Shown here piece after piece: positions 1 through 6,541 of a stretch of 20,628 nucleotides of DNA (position 1 is its first letter; every line of letters starts with the position of its first letter). Both the position numbers and the translations under genes were made by a program. The stretch is from JBEKZD01 sp050013395 (GTDB taxonomy: Bacteria; Verrucomicrobiota; Verrucomicrobiia; Palsa-1439): the NCBI GenBank assembly GCA_050013395.1, contig JBEKFI010000050.1:1-20628 (forward strand). Reading direction: 5' to 3'. The notes beneath the pieces are model-generated. The model was given only the letters and a program-made list of their open reading frames with translations, was not told the origin of the DNA and ran no database searches.

Positions 1-1
1 C

Positions 2-1144
2 CACTTCACGGCGATTCTGACCGCCGTAATTCTGATTTTCATGGGCGCAGGCCCGGTCAAAGGGTTTGGCGTCACGCTGGTCATCGGCCTGCTTGCCAAC
101 TTGTTTTCGGGCGTCTTCGGGACACGGGCGGTGTTCGACTGGCTGGTGGCGAACGGGTGGTTGAAGTCGTTTCCGATGATGCACGTTTTCAAGCGGGTGC
201 AGAAGATCAACTTCCTCGGCGTCTGGAAACTCGCCTTCGCCATCTCCTGGCTGATGATCGTTGCCGGCATGGTATCCTTCGTGAATCGCGGCGGCTTGAA
301 CGTCGGCACCGGCGAAGTGTACGGGATCGAGTTCAAGGGCGGCGACACCGCGACGCTGGGATTCGTTCAGCGCGTCAACGCGGACGATGTTCGACGCAGC
401 CTGGAAGAGAACGGGTTCAAGGAAGCTTACATTCAGTATGAGCATGATATGGCGGGCGGCGGGGAAGTTCTGGCGCTGCGACTGCCCGAGGGACAGACTG
501 AAGCGGTCGTTAAACATCTTGGGAACAACTATCCACAGGCGCAGTTCAAAGTGCTGAGTTCGGAGCGGGTGGGCGCGGTCGTCGGCAACGAGTTGCTGAA
601 ACAGGCGCTCTGGGCAATGGCGGTCTCGCTCATTGCGATCATGGTCTACATCGGCCTCCGGTTCGGGGAATTCTCTTACGGCCTGGGCGCATTGGTCTCA
701 CTGATCCACGACGTGCTCATGACCGTTGGCCTGTTCTGCCTCTGGCCGTGGCCCCATCGTACCTTCTCGATGCCCGTGGTGGCGGCGGTGCTGACGCTGA
801 TCGGGTACTCGATCAACGATACCATTGTCGTCTTCGACCGGATTCGCGAAAACAAGAAGCTCACGGGCGGCAGGCTCAACTACTTCGACTTGATCAACCG
901 CAGCGTCAACGAGACCCTGTCGCGGACGATCCTGACGGCTGGAACCGTGTTTCTTTGCGCCATCGCGCTGTACGGATTTGGCGGGCGCGTGCTCAACGAT
1001 TTTGCGTTCTGCTTCGTGGTGGGCGTGTTGACGGGCACGTACTCGTCGATCTACATCGCCAGCCCGTGCGTGCTCTGGTATCACCGCAAAGAAGGCGTCA
1101 AAGCCGGGGCCGTCGTCAAGAAAGCTGAGCCTGCGAAGGCGTAA
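2..1144 (+). CDS. secDF: Protein translocase SecDF fusion, 3' part (end of SecD plus SecF)
   Basis: Accessory subunit of the Sec translocon that uses the proton-motive force to pull exported proteins across the inner membrane. The reading frame is open from base 2, so the 5' end lies outside the window. The first roughly 45 residues match the end of SecD: a GxGPVKGFGVTLVIG-type membrane segment and a TRAVFDW terminus. They run without a stop into SecF, with the periplasmic YGIEFKGGD element, then HDVLMTVGLF, SINDTIVVFDRIRENK and the RSVNETLSRTI helix with further membrane spans. A methionine at base 41 would be an internal residue of SecD and not a start. Fused SecDF is common in Verrucomicrobiota and Firmicutes. 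The stop is TAA at 1142-1144. recJ follows about 100 bp downstream, separated by a palindromic repeat. The family assignment is secure; the fusion is inferred from the continuous frame. Confidence 0.93.
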   Translation, partial: HFTAILTAVILIFMGAGPVKGFGVTLVIGLLANLFSGVFGTRAVFDWLVANGWLKSFPMMHVFKRVQKINFLGVWKLAFAISWLMIVAGMVSFVNRGGLNVGTGEVYGIEFKGGDTATLGFVQRVNADDVRRSLEENGFKEAYIQYEHDMAGGGEVLALRLPEGQTEAVVKHLGNNYPQAQFKVLSSERVGAVVGNELLKQALWAMAVSLIAIMVYIGLRFGEFSYGLGALVSLIHDVLMTVGLFCLWPWPHRTFSMPVVAAVLTLIGYSINDTIVVFDRIRENKKLTGGRLNYFDLINRSVNETLSRTILTAGTVFLCAIALYGFGGRVLNDFAFCFVVGVLTGTYSSIYIASPCVLWYHRKEGVKAGAVVKKAEPAKA

Positions 1145-1146
1145 TC

Positions 1147-1243
1147 GTAGAACTGGCACCGCGCTGTCGCCATAGCGGCCTTGGCGCTTCGGCGGCCTAC
1201 CCGTTCTATCCACCGACGCGAACGGGCTGGAAGCCCGTTCTAC
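1147..1243. repeat. GTAG/CTAC-bounded palindromic doublet (REP/BIME-like), copy A
   Basis: The element starts with GTAG at 1147-1150 and ends with CTAC at 1240-1243. The right half holds a perfect 9-bp hairpin, GAACGGGCT (1220-1228) with AGCCCGTTC (1232-1240), and a 3-nt loop. The left half carries weaker dyads and an internal CTAC at 1197-1200. It fills the space between secDF and recJ and ends four bases before the recJ start. The termini match the other GTAG elements in this window while the hairpin cores differ, as in REP families mobilised by RAYT transposases. No transposase gene is present here. Confidence 0.6.
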
Positions 1244-1246
1244 AGA

Positions 1247-3028
1247 ATGACGATGAACAAACGCTGGGTCATTGCAGAACCCAAACCGGCGCTCGTCGAG
1301 ACTCTCGCTCGCGAACTCCGCATCCCACCGGCGCTGGCGCAAGTGCTGGTGAACCGCGGCTTCCAGGACGCTGAGTCTGCTGAGAAGTTCCTCAATCCGC
1401 AACTCCGCCACCTCACCGACCCGTTCGAGCTTCCCGACATGGCGGCGGCTGTGGATCGCGTTCTCAGCGGAATCGAGCGGAAGCAGCGGATCGTGATTTA
1501 CGGCGATTACGATGTGGACGGTGTCACCTCGAGCGCGTTGCTCATCCGCGTGCTGCGCGCGGCTGGCGCGACGGTCGAGAATTTTCTGCCGCATCGGATG
1601 GACGAAGGCTACGGCCTGAGCAAGGAGGGCGTGGCGCGCTGCCTGAAGGAACTCGAGCCGGAACTGCTTGTTGCCGTTGACTGCGGGACGAGTTCCGCGA
1701 GTGAGATCGCCGACCTGAAACGTCACAAGGTCGAGACCATCGTACTCGATCATCACGAACCGCCGGAGAAGCTGCCGGAGTGTATTGGCGTGGTCAATCC
1801 CAAGCGAGTTGTAGCCGCGAATCTTATTCGCGGCGGAATGGAAGAGCCGCGAAATGGTTTCGCGGCTACAAGCCCTTGGCTGCCGCTCGCCTCCGTCGGC
1901 GTGTCATTCAAATTCGCTCACGCGCTGCAGAAGCGCGCCCGCGAGCGCGGTTTGCGTTGGGCCGAGGAGTTTGACCTGCGTGATCATCTCGATCTGGTCG
2001 CGGTCGGCACGGTGGCAGATATCGTGCCGCTGACAGGCGAGAACCGCATCCTCGTCAAGGCGGGTCTCGAACGGTTACCGCGCACGCGGAAGATCGGCCT
2101 GCTGGCTCTGATGGAGATTGCCGGTGTGCCCCGGCTTGGCGGGGTGAATCCCTACCACATTGGCTTTCGCATCGGGCCGCGCCTGAACGCCGCGGGGCGA
2201 CTCGGCGACGCAATGGCAGCGCTCGAGTTATTGCTGACGGACAACGCAGCGCGTGCGCAGGAACTGGCAAAACTCCTGAACGATCACAATGCCCAGCGCC
2301 AGCAGATCGAAGAACGGATCGTCAAGGAGGCGACGGAAATGGTGCGTGCCGACGTGGACCTGAATCGCGCGCGAGTGCTGGTGCTGGCTCGCGAAGGGTG
2401 GCACGTTGGCGTCATTGGCATCGTCGCCTCGCGGATCCAGCAGGAATTTTATCGGCCCACAGTGGTCATCGGCACGGAGAATGGCATCGGCAAAGGATCA
2501 TGCCGCAGCATTGCGGGGTTTTCGATTGTCGCAGCTCTGGCGCATTGCGCGCCGTTGCTGGAACGGTTTGGCGGACATGAGATGGCGGCCGGCTTGAGCG
2601 TGAAGGCTGAAAAGATTCCGGAGCTGCGGCGTGCGCTGAACGACTACGCCGCGTCCCGCCGTGGCGGGATGAAGGACGAGGATTGGCTGCCGCAGGTCAG
2701 GGTCGATGCAGTGATTCGGCTCGATGAATTGGATAAGAATTTTTTCGCGCAGCTTGAACGATTTGAACCTTGTGGCCCGGGGAATCCTTCGCCCGTCTTT
2801 GCGGTGCGCGGCGTCAAGATGCGTGGAGTACCGCGCGTGGTTGGCAAAGACCACTTGAAGTTCAACGTCACGGACGGAGAGGCGACAGTCGAGGCCATCT
2901 GGTTTGGGAAGGCAGACCGCGAACTGCCAGCGGCCACGTTCGACATCGCCTTCGCCCCGGAGATCAATGACTTCCGCGGCGAGCAGACGGTGCAGTTGAA
3001 AATGAAGGACGTGCGCCCCGTGTTGTAG
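1247..3028 (+). CDS. recJ: Single-stranded-DNA-specific exonuclease RecJ
   Basis: 5'-3' single-strand DNA exonuclease of the DHH phosphoesterase superfamily, acting in RecF-pathway recombination, mismatch repair and base-excision repair. Visible motifs are DYDVDG at residues 87-92, AVDCGTSS near 143-150, the DHH triad at 168-170, and a DHHA1 domain with GGH at 442-444 followed by a C-terminal OB-fold-like region. I chose ATG 1247 (593 residues; ATG 1253 is also possible). The longer frame from 1181 would translate a palindromic repeat and has no RecJ homology. Between NPKR and the conserved PWLPLASVGVSFKF stretch sit about 21 extra codons that correspond exactly to a GTAG/CTAC palindromic doublet (1809-1871). 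The reading frame and all catalytic motifs are intact, so the protein is probably functional. Confidence 0.95.
   Translation: MTMNKRWVIAEPKPALVETLARELRIPPALAQVLVNRGFQDAESAEKFLNPQLRHLTDPFELPDMAAAVDRVLSGIERKQRIVIYGDYDVDGVTSSALLIRVLRAAGATVENFLPHRMDEGYGLSKEGVARCLKELEPELLVAVDCGTSSASEIADLKRHKVETIVLDHHEPPEKLPECIGVVNPKRVVAANLIRGGMEEPRNGFAATSPWLPLASVGVSFKFAHALQKRARERGLRWAEEFDLRDHLDLVAVGTVADIVPLTGENRILVKAGLERLPRTRKIGLLALMEIAGVPRLGGVNPYHIGFRIGPRLNAAGRLGDAMAALELLLTDNAARAQELAKLLNDHNAQRQQIEERIVKEATEMVRADVDLNRARVLVLAREGWHVGVIGIVASRIQQEFYRPTVVIGTENGIGKGSCRSIAGFSIVAALAHCAPLLERFGGHEMAAGLSVKAEKIPELRRALNDYAASRRGGMKDEDWLPQVRVDAVIRLDELDKNFFAQLERFEPCGPGNPSPVFAVRGVKMRGVPRVVGKDHLKFNVTDGEATVEAIWFGKADRELPAATFDIAFAPEINDFRGEQTVQLKMKDVRPVL
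1809..1871. repeat. REP/BIME-like palindromic doublet inserted in frame inside recJ, copy B
   Basis: This 63-bp segment has the symmetrical ends TTGTAG (1809-1814) and CTACAA (1866-1871). It holds two perfect 9-bp hairpins: GCCGCGAAT/ATTCGCGGC with loop CTT (1814-1834), and GCCGCGAAA/TTTCGCGGC with loop TGG (1846-1866). Its length is 21 codons. It is translated as part of RecJ (about residues 188-208) between two conserved family blocks. Its termini and second core closely resemble the intergenic copy at 6324-6401, which supports insertion of a mobile repeat over native RecJ sequence. Confidence 0.8.
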
Positions 3029-3062
3029 CGCTCCGTCACACATCAATTGACGAGTTGTGCAT

Positions 3063-3138
3063 GTAGCCGCAGCCCCGAACGGGTTCGGGGTCGACCTTTA
3101 TGCCTGCGCAACCACGCACCTATGAAAGGTGCGGCTAT
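3063..3138. repeat. Degenerate GTAG palindromic doublet, copy C
   Basis: The outer inverted repeat is GTAGCCGC (3063-3070) with GCGGCTAT (3131-3138), one base away from a perfect CTAC end. It encloses two hairpins: CCCCGAA/TTCGGGG (3073-3090) and CGCACCT/AGGTGCG (3115-3133). It lies between the recJ stop and the first attC site and looks like an older, partly decayed member of the same family. Confidence 0.5.
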
Positions 3139-3153
3139 GGTCACAATGAAGAC

Positions 3154-3252
3154 GCCTAACAAGTCACTGGAGCCAACGCCGGTTGGCCGCTTCAGTTCCA
3201 CTTTCGCGGTTGACATCACCGGCCCGGCGTGGCTCAGTTCTCGTCGTTCGGC
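3154..3252 (+). other. attC recombination site 1
   Basis: R'' is GCCTAAC (3154-3160) and R' is GTTCGGC (3246-3252), a slightly off-consensus GTTRRRY. L'' at 3170-3182 pairs with L' at 3224-3235 (CCGGCGTGGCTC) except for one unpaired A in L'', the extrahelical base typical of attC hairpins. The central part forms a variable terminal structure. No gene is recognisable immediately upstream that this site would close, so its own cassette has probably been lost or reduced. Confidence 0.7.
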
Positions 3253-3270
3253 CAACAGTCACGCGCAGAT

Positions 3271-4488
3271 ATGAACGCACGATTCACCAGACAGTACTGG
3301 ACAATCTACGGCCTTTTGCTCGCTATCGTTCTTCTACACGTTGGTTGCGGGCGAAGCCAAGTCCACACCAATCATGTCGAGACTTATCACTACGTCGCTC
3401 CAGAAAAAATAAACGACGGTTGGGAAACCGCTTCTCTGGCCAGCGAGAATATCAACGCCGATTTGACCAAGGAATTGTTTGAACGGATCAGCGACAATAC
3501 TTACAAAAACATCACCAGCGTCCTTATCGTCAAAAACGGCAAGCTCGTCGTCGAAGAGTATTTTCCGCGCCAAGAGGTTTTGGGAGAGCGGCGAGGACGA
3601 GCGTTTAAGCGGGTTTTGCCACAACAGCTCTATTCCGCGACAAAAAGTGTGACGTCCATTCTGATCGGGCTCGCGATCGAACAGCATCTGATTCTTGGCG
3701 TTGACGAGAAGATTTCCACCTTTTTCCCGGAATACGCCGACATCTTTGCACACGACGGAAAAGACAAGCTTTGCCTGAAGGACTTTCTCACCATGTCGGC
3801 GGGCCTGTCTTGGGACGAGTGGACTTATCCCTATGCCGACACCCGCAACGATGCTCTCAAGGCGCTCCTCAGCCCGGATCCCATCCGCTACATTCTGGAG
3901 AGGCCGTTAGCTGCAGCACCCGGCACAAATTTTACCTATAACACCGGTATTTCCGTCGTACTGGGCCAAATCATTTACAAGGTCTCCGGGCTGCGAGCCG
4001 ACAAGTTTGCCGAACGCCATCTTTTTGACCCACTCGGCATTTCGGATTACTATTGGTCGAAACTCCCTGATGACATCGTCGAGACCGGAGGGGGTCTCTT
4101 ATTACGGCCACGCGACATGGCAAAAATCGGTTACCTCTTTTTGAATGGTGGTCGCTGGAAAGGCAAGCAGATCATCAGTGAAGAGTGGATCAAGGCGTCA
4201 ACCAGGAATTACGTCGGCTCTGTGCAATTTCCTGCGTGGCTGCAAGCCGCCAGCGGATATGGGTATCAGTGGTGGCTCGGCACCTTGAGGGTGGGGACTC
4301 GAGACGTGGCGTTCTATGGCGCACGAGGCCGGGCAGGGCAATTCATTCTTGTCTTTCCAGACCAGCAAATCGTTGCAGTATTCACCGGCTTGAACGACAA
4401 CATTTTGATGAACCAGCCGTTGGAAATGTTACAGCGCTACATCTTGCCGGCTGCGCTGCCACAGCCAGCAAATGCCGAATCGAAATGA
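3271..4488 (+). CDS. Serine hydrolase, beta-lactamase/esterase fold (PF00144-like), probable lipoprotein
   Basis: Predicted exported hydrolase of the class C beta-lactamase/6-aminohexanoate-dimer hydrolase superfamily; the substrate cannot be told from sequence. The active-site SxxK motif is S122-ATK-125 (YSATKSVTS), followed by the family block FLTMSAGLSWDEW near 172-184. The Tyr motif is in FTYNTG (Y223), where the usual YxN asparagine is displaced, and RGRAGQFILVFPDQ lies near the C terminus. ATG 3271 gives 405 residues with a hydrophobic N-terminal segment ending in a lipobox-like VGC (Cys26). An upstream in-frame GTG at 3229 lies inside the attC stem and is unlikely. The gene is the sole content of cassette 1, consistent with horizontal transfer. 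It should not be called an antibiotic-resistance gene, because many relatives are esterases or amidases. Confidence 0.88.
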   Translation: MNARFTRQYWTIYGLLLAIVLLHVGCGRSQVHTNHVETYHYVAPEKINDGWETASLASENINADLTKELFERISDNTYKNITSVLIVKNGKLVVEEYFPRQEVLGERRGRAFKRVLPQQLYSATKSVTSILIGLAIEQHLILGVDEKISTFFPEYADIFAHDGKDKLCLKDFLTMSAGLSWDEWTYPYADTRNDALKALLSPDPIRYILERPLAAAPGTNFTYNTGISVVLGQIIYKVSGLRADKFAERHLFDPLGISDYYWSKLPDDIVETGGGLLLRPRDMAKIGYLFLNGGRWKGKQIISEEWIKASTRNYVGSVQFPAWLQAASGYGYQWWLGTLRVGTRDVAFYGARGRAGQFILVFPDQQIVAVFTGLNDNILMNQPLEMLQRYILPAALPQPANAESK

Positions 4489-4495
4489 ACAAAAG

Positions 4496-4650
4496 GCCGA
4501 ACAAGATCGGTCGAGCGAACTCCGATAAAAGGCATCGCGAGCAAGGCCGCCGCTGCGCTTTTCCGCTCACCACCGGGTGGCAATTCGGACGCGCCACCCA
4601 CGCTCCATCCCGCCGCTGCGGGACGGCGGTCGCTCAGCTTCGCGTTAGGC
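4496..4650 (+). other. attC recombination site 2
   Basis: R'' is GCCGAAC (4496-4502) and R' is GTTAGGC (4644-4650). L'' is GAGCGAAC (4513-4520) and L' is GTCGCTC (4629-4635), which pair apart from one unpaired A in L'', as in attC1 and attC3. The 155-bp length is at the long end for attC because of a large central variable region containing a GCCACCC/GGGTGGC-type dyad and a CGCCGCTGCGGGACGGCGG hairpin. R'' begins 7 bp after the serine hydrolase stop codon. Confidence 0.7.
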
Positions 4651-4671
4651 CGCTTTGACTTCGAGCATTAC

Positions 4672-5451
4672 ATGAGTACCACCAAACCATTGAAGCTTCC
4701 AAATGATATCAACTGGCAGCACTGGGTTGAGCGTTGGGATAGGATGCAGGAGCGATACCTCGTTCGACGCACCGAGCGCATTCAGTTACTCGTTGGCTTG
4801 GTTCGTGAGACGGTGAGTCCAGTCAAGCGGGTTCTTGATTTGGGCTGCGGCACCGGCAGTTTGACGCATCCATTCTTGGATGCTTTTCCCGAAGCAGAGG
4901 TTTATGGGGTTGATTTTGACCCGGTGCTTTTGCCGCTGGCGCAACAGCGATTGCGTCAATACGGAGCACGCGCACGGCTCATCCTTGCGGATTTGCGCTC
5001 GGAGGATTGGCGTGCGCAGTTGCCGGCTTCGGTAGATGCGGTGATTTCTTCGACGGCACTGCATTGGCTCACGGAAGTTCAGTTGGCAAGTTTGTATCGC
5101 CGGCTTGCGGCGGTATTGCGCCCCGGAGGCATTTTCGTCAACGCAGACCATGTTGCCAGCCAGCAGCCGCAAGTGCAAAAGTTTTGGGAGCAGAACCGAG
5201 ATAAGATGCGATGTGTGGGGGCAAAGCTTGACGGTGAGGATTGGGAGAGTTTCTGGGAGGCGTATGCACGGGCGCTTGGACTTTCTGGCCAGCGTCGGAT
5301 TACCGAGCGCGTGCTTGGCGGGTGGGATGGCGGAGTCGAGGAAGGTTTGCCATTGGAGTGGCACTTCGCCGAGTTGAAGGCGAGCGGCTTTGCTCATCCA
5401 GAATGCTTTTGGCGTTGTGACTGTGACGCGATTTATGGTGCCTTTCGGTGA
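4672..5451 (+). CDS. Class I SAM-dependent methyltransferase
   Basis: Rossmann-fold methyltransferase, 259 residues. Motif I is VLDLGCGTG (55-62), the acidic residue ending strand 2 is in GVDFDP (D81 or D83), and a post-motif block SSTALHWL (127-134) is followed by VLRPGGIFVNADH. The ALHWL block recalls the trans-aconitate methyltransferase (Tam) and UbiE-like groups of small-molecule methyltransferases, but the acceptor cannot be assigned. The ATG start lies 21 bp inside cassette 2. The stop precedes the R'' core of attC3 by 7 bp. Being alone in a cassette, it is probably an acquired gene with a self-contained function. Confidence 0.87.
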   Translation: MSTTKPLKLPNDINWQHWVERWDRMQERYLVRRTERIQLLVGLVRETVSPVKRVLDLGCGTGSLTHPFLDAFPEAEVYGVDFDPVLLPLAQQRLRQYGARARLILADLRSEDWRAQLPASVDAVISSTALHWLTEVQLASLYRRLAAVLRPGGIFVNADHVASQQPQVQKFWEQNRDKMRCVGAKLDGEDWESFWEAYARALGLSGQRRITERVLGGWDGGVEEGLPLEWHFAELKASGFAHPECFWRCDCDAIYGAFR

Positions 5452-5458
5452 GAGAGCG

Positions 5459-5528
5459 ACCTAACCATGCACTGCAGCCAACCGCGACCCGCTGCGCGGC
5501 TCGCGGTGGCTGAGCTTGATCGTTGGGC
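5459..5528 (+). other. attC recombination site 3
   Basis: A compact 70-bp site. R'' is ACCTAAC (5459-5465) and R' is GTTGGGC (5522-5528), both matching the RYYYAAC/GTTRRRY consensus. L'' CAGCCAACCGCGA (5475-5487 region) pairs with L' TCGCGGTGGCTG (5501-5512) except for one extra A, the extrahelical base. The terminal loop includes the short palindrome GCTGCGCGGC. This is the most canonical attC of the three. Confidence 0.8.
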
Positions 5529-5569
5529 TGAACAAGGATGAAAGGCTTTCGATAACTACAAGCGAGCCA

Positions 5570-5839
5570 TTGCAGATTGTCCAGTCGTTAGCGGATGGTC
5601 GCTGTCCCATCACGGGACGCACACTGCCTGCTGAGAGTCCGTATCAGCAGGCAGAAGTTGTGCGGGCGTTGCACGTTGCTGTCCGTGCCCTCAACCCCGG
5701 CCTCGCTGCGGTATGGCTGCGCATCGCGCCGTTCTCTCGGCGTCCGTCTCCAGACCGCAAACGGTCAGTTGCAATCTCGACAAGCAGGCGTATGTTACAG
5801 GTAGAGAGTCGGACAGCGGTGAGGGAAGACAGGGTTTGA
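5570..5839 (+). CDS. Small protein with conserved LADG...TG..LP..SPYQ...VVRAL block; probably a decayed cassette gene
   Basis: The N-terminal part (SLADGRCPITGRTLPAESPY followed by QQAEVVRAL) resembles, from memory, a family of small bacterial proteins with the pattern LADGxDPxTGExLPxxSPYQxPxVxRAL. Those usually continue into a helix-turn-helix-like C-terminal domain. Here the remaining roughly 50 residues are arginine-rich and do not show that domain in any frame, so the gene is probably truncated or frameshifted. No good ATG exists. A TTG at 5570 fits the family's usual start, and another TTG at 5516 lies inside attC3 and would precede the cassette boundary. No attC site is seen after it, so this cassette is incomplete. 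Function unknown. Confidence 0.4.
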   Translation: MQIVQSLADGRCPITGRTLPAESPYQQAEVVRALHVAVRALNPGLAAVWLRIAPFSRRPSPDRKRSVAISTSRRMLQVESRTAVREDRV

Positions 5840-5858
5840 AGTTCGACTCTCTTTTTTT
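5804..5858 (+). terminator. Terminator-like hairpin with T-run
   Basis: GAGAGTCG (5804-5811) and CGACTCTC (5844-5851) form a perfect 8-bp stem followed directly by seven T residues (5852-5858) on the plus strand. The loop is long (32 nt), which weakens the case for a standard intrinsic terminator. The position suits termination of plus-strand transcription leaving the cassette region before the convergent rpmB gene. Confidence 0.4.
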
Positions 5859-5910
5859 GTGGCTCTGAATGGCCCGCCGCACCAGCCGAATCCCATGCAA
5901 TCAGACCGGA

Positions 5911-6210
5911 TCAAACCGTTTGAGCTTGGTGGGATTGCTCGCGGGGCACGGATGTTGCCGCGCGCGCCGTCAGGCCGGCCTTCAGGACGCGACCGCTCTT
6001 GATGCAGTTCGCGCAGACCTTGATCTTGCCCCGACGTCCTGTGTCGGGGTCGACGATGGCGTGAACAACCTGCAGGTTCGGCTTGAACAAACGCGGCGTG
6101 ACGGCGGTGATGTGCTGGCCGATACCGCCCTTTTTCTTGGCCTGGCCGCGCCGCAGGATGCGGTTACCGCGCACCCAGCCTTTGCCACAAATTTCACAAC
6201 GTCGAGACAT
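5911..6210 (-). CDS. rpmB: 50S ribosomal protein L28
   Basis: Structural protein of the large ribosomal subunit, 99 residues. The N terminus MSRRCEICGKG is diagnostic, and the middle block PRLFKPNLQ and the end block VCANCIKSGRV are conserved. Two CxxC pairs (Cys5/Cys8 and Cys66/Cys69) make this the zinc-binding C-plus form. Such genomes often encode zinc-free paralogues elsewhere under zinc control, which cannot be checked here. ATG 6210 is preceded by CGGAG at a good distance; a longer frame starting further upstream has no homology. The C-terminal tail after KSGRVLKAG is about 15 residues longer than usual and low in complexity. The gene is transcribed divergently from glpD. Confidence 0.95.
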   Translation of the reverse strand: MSRRCEICGKGWVRGNRILRRGQAKKKGGIGQHITAVTPRLFKPNLQVVHAIVDPDTGRRGKIKVCANCIKSGRVLKAGLTARAATSVPREQSHQAQTV

Positions 6211-6242
6211 TTTATTGACTCCGTTCCGTTTGAGAACGGCGA

Positions 6243-6271
6243 ACAATAGCCAAACCATGGCCGTCGCGCAA
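6243..6271 (-). promoter_or_regulatory. Candidate sigma-70 promoter for rpmB
   Basis: On the minus strand TTGCGC (plus coordinates 6266-6271) and TATTGT (6243-6248) are separated by 17 bp and lie about 33 bp upstream of the rpmB start codon. This is a reasonable match to -35/-10 elements, judged by eye only. Confidence 0.4.
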
Positions 6272-6323
6272 GGCAAAAGTTAAGTGCCTCCAGCCGACAG
6301 CGGATCTGGGCACTGCCACCGGA

Positions 6324-6401
6324 TTGTAGCCCCGAAAGCCTTCGGGGCAAGTCGTACCTCATCGGCTATCGCAAAGGCCGCGAGCAGGCTCGCGGCTACA
6401 A
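6324..6401. repeat. REP/BIME-like palindromic doublet, copy D
   Basis: A 78-bp element bounded by TTGTAG (6324-6329) and CTACAA (6396-6401), the same ends as the copy inside recJ. Hairpin 1 is GCCCCGAA/TTCGGGGC (6329-6348). Hairpin 2 is a perfect 9-bp stem, GCCGCGAGC/GCTCGCGGC with a 2-nt loop (6377-6396). It occupies the 330-bp divergent region between rpmB and glpD. The sequence ATCGGCTAT occurs on both sides of hairpin 2, and CCAGCCGACAG occurs at 6290-6300 and again at 6452-6462, suggesting further local duplication. Confidence 0.7.
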
Positions 6402-6541
6402 TCACCCTATCGGCTATGGACGATGTCGGCGGTGGTATCAAGATGTGTCTTCCAGCCGACAGGGTCGCGATCTTCCTGCGCATCCTTTTTTCCAGCGGAC
6501 AAGCAGGGTGCGGCCTGTTAGATTGCTCCGAACTCGAGAGA

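Larger units (their letters stand above)
3154..5528 (+). mobile_element. Integron-type gene-cassette array without integrase (CALIN-like)
   Basis: Three attC-like sites (3154-3252, 4496-4650, 5459-5528) lie in the same orientation and delimit two single-gene cassettes: a serine hydrolase and a methyltransferase. Each cassette gene stops 7 bp before the R'' core of its attC, the typical compact cassette layout. The R'' core of the second attC (GCCGAAC) is the exact complement of the R' core of the first (GTTCGGC). The R'' core of the third (ACCTAAC) is complementary to the R' of the second (GTTAGGC) at 6 of 7 positions. That pairing is expected if each cassette was once a circle with one recombination site. 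No tyrosine integrase or attI is visible. Cassette genes appear less GC-rich than the flanks. Confidence 0.75.

Noticed and set aside
3229..3270. Longer start for the serine hydrolase at GTG 3229
   Set aside because: It lies in the L' arm of attC1, upstream of the cassette boundary, and ATG 3271 directly gives a signal-peptide-like N terminus.
3047..3274. Possible 75-residue protein containing NKSLEPTPVGRFSS
   Set aside because: It is a read-through of repeat copy C and attC1; the peptide is simply translated attC sequence.
3271..4488. Antibiotic-resistance (class C beta-lactamase) label for the serine hydrolase
   Set aside because: The SxxK motif is shared by many esterases and amidases, and the YxN and KTG-type motifs are not canonical.
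6029..6049. CCCCGAC/GTCGGGG hairpin inside rpmB
   Set aside because: It encodes the ordinary L28 segment DPDTGRRG, has no GTAG ends and is not associated with extra residues, so chance or codon bias is sufficient.
6284..6541. N-terminal extension of GlpD
   Set aside because: It translates repeat copy D and intergenic DNA; GlpD homology starts at the FAD-binding segment just after ATG 6542.
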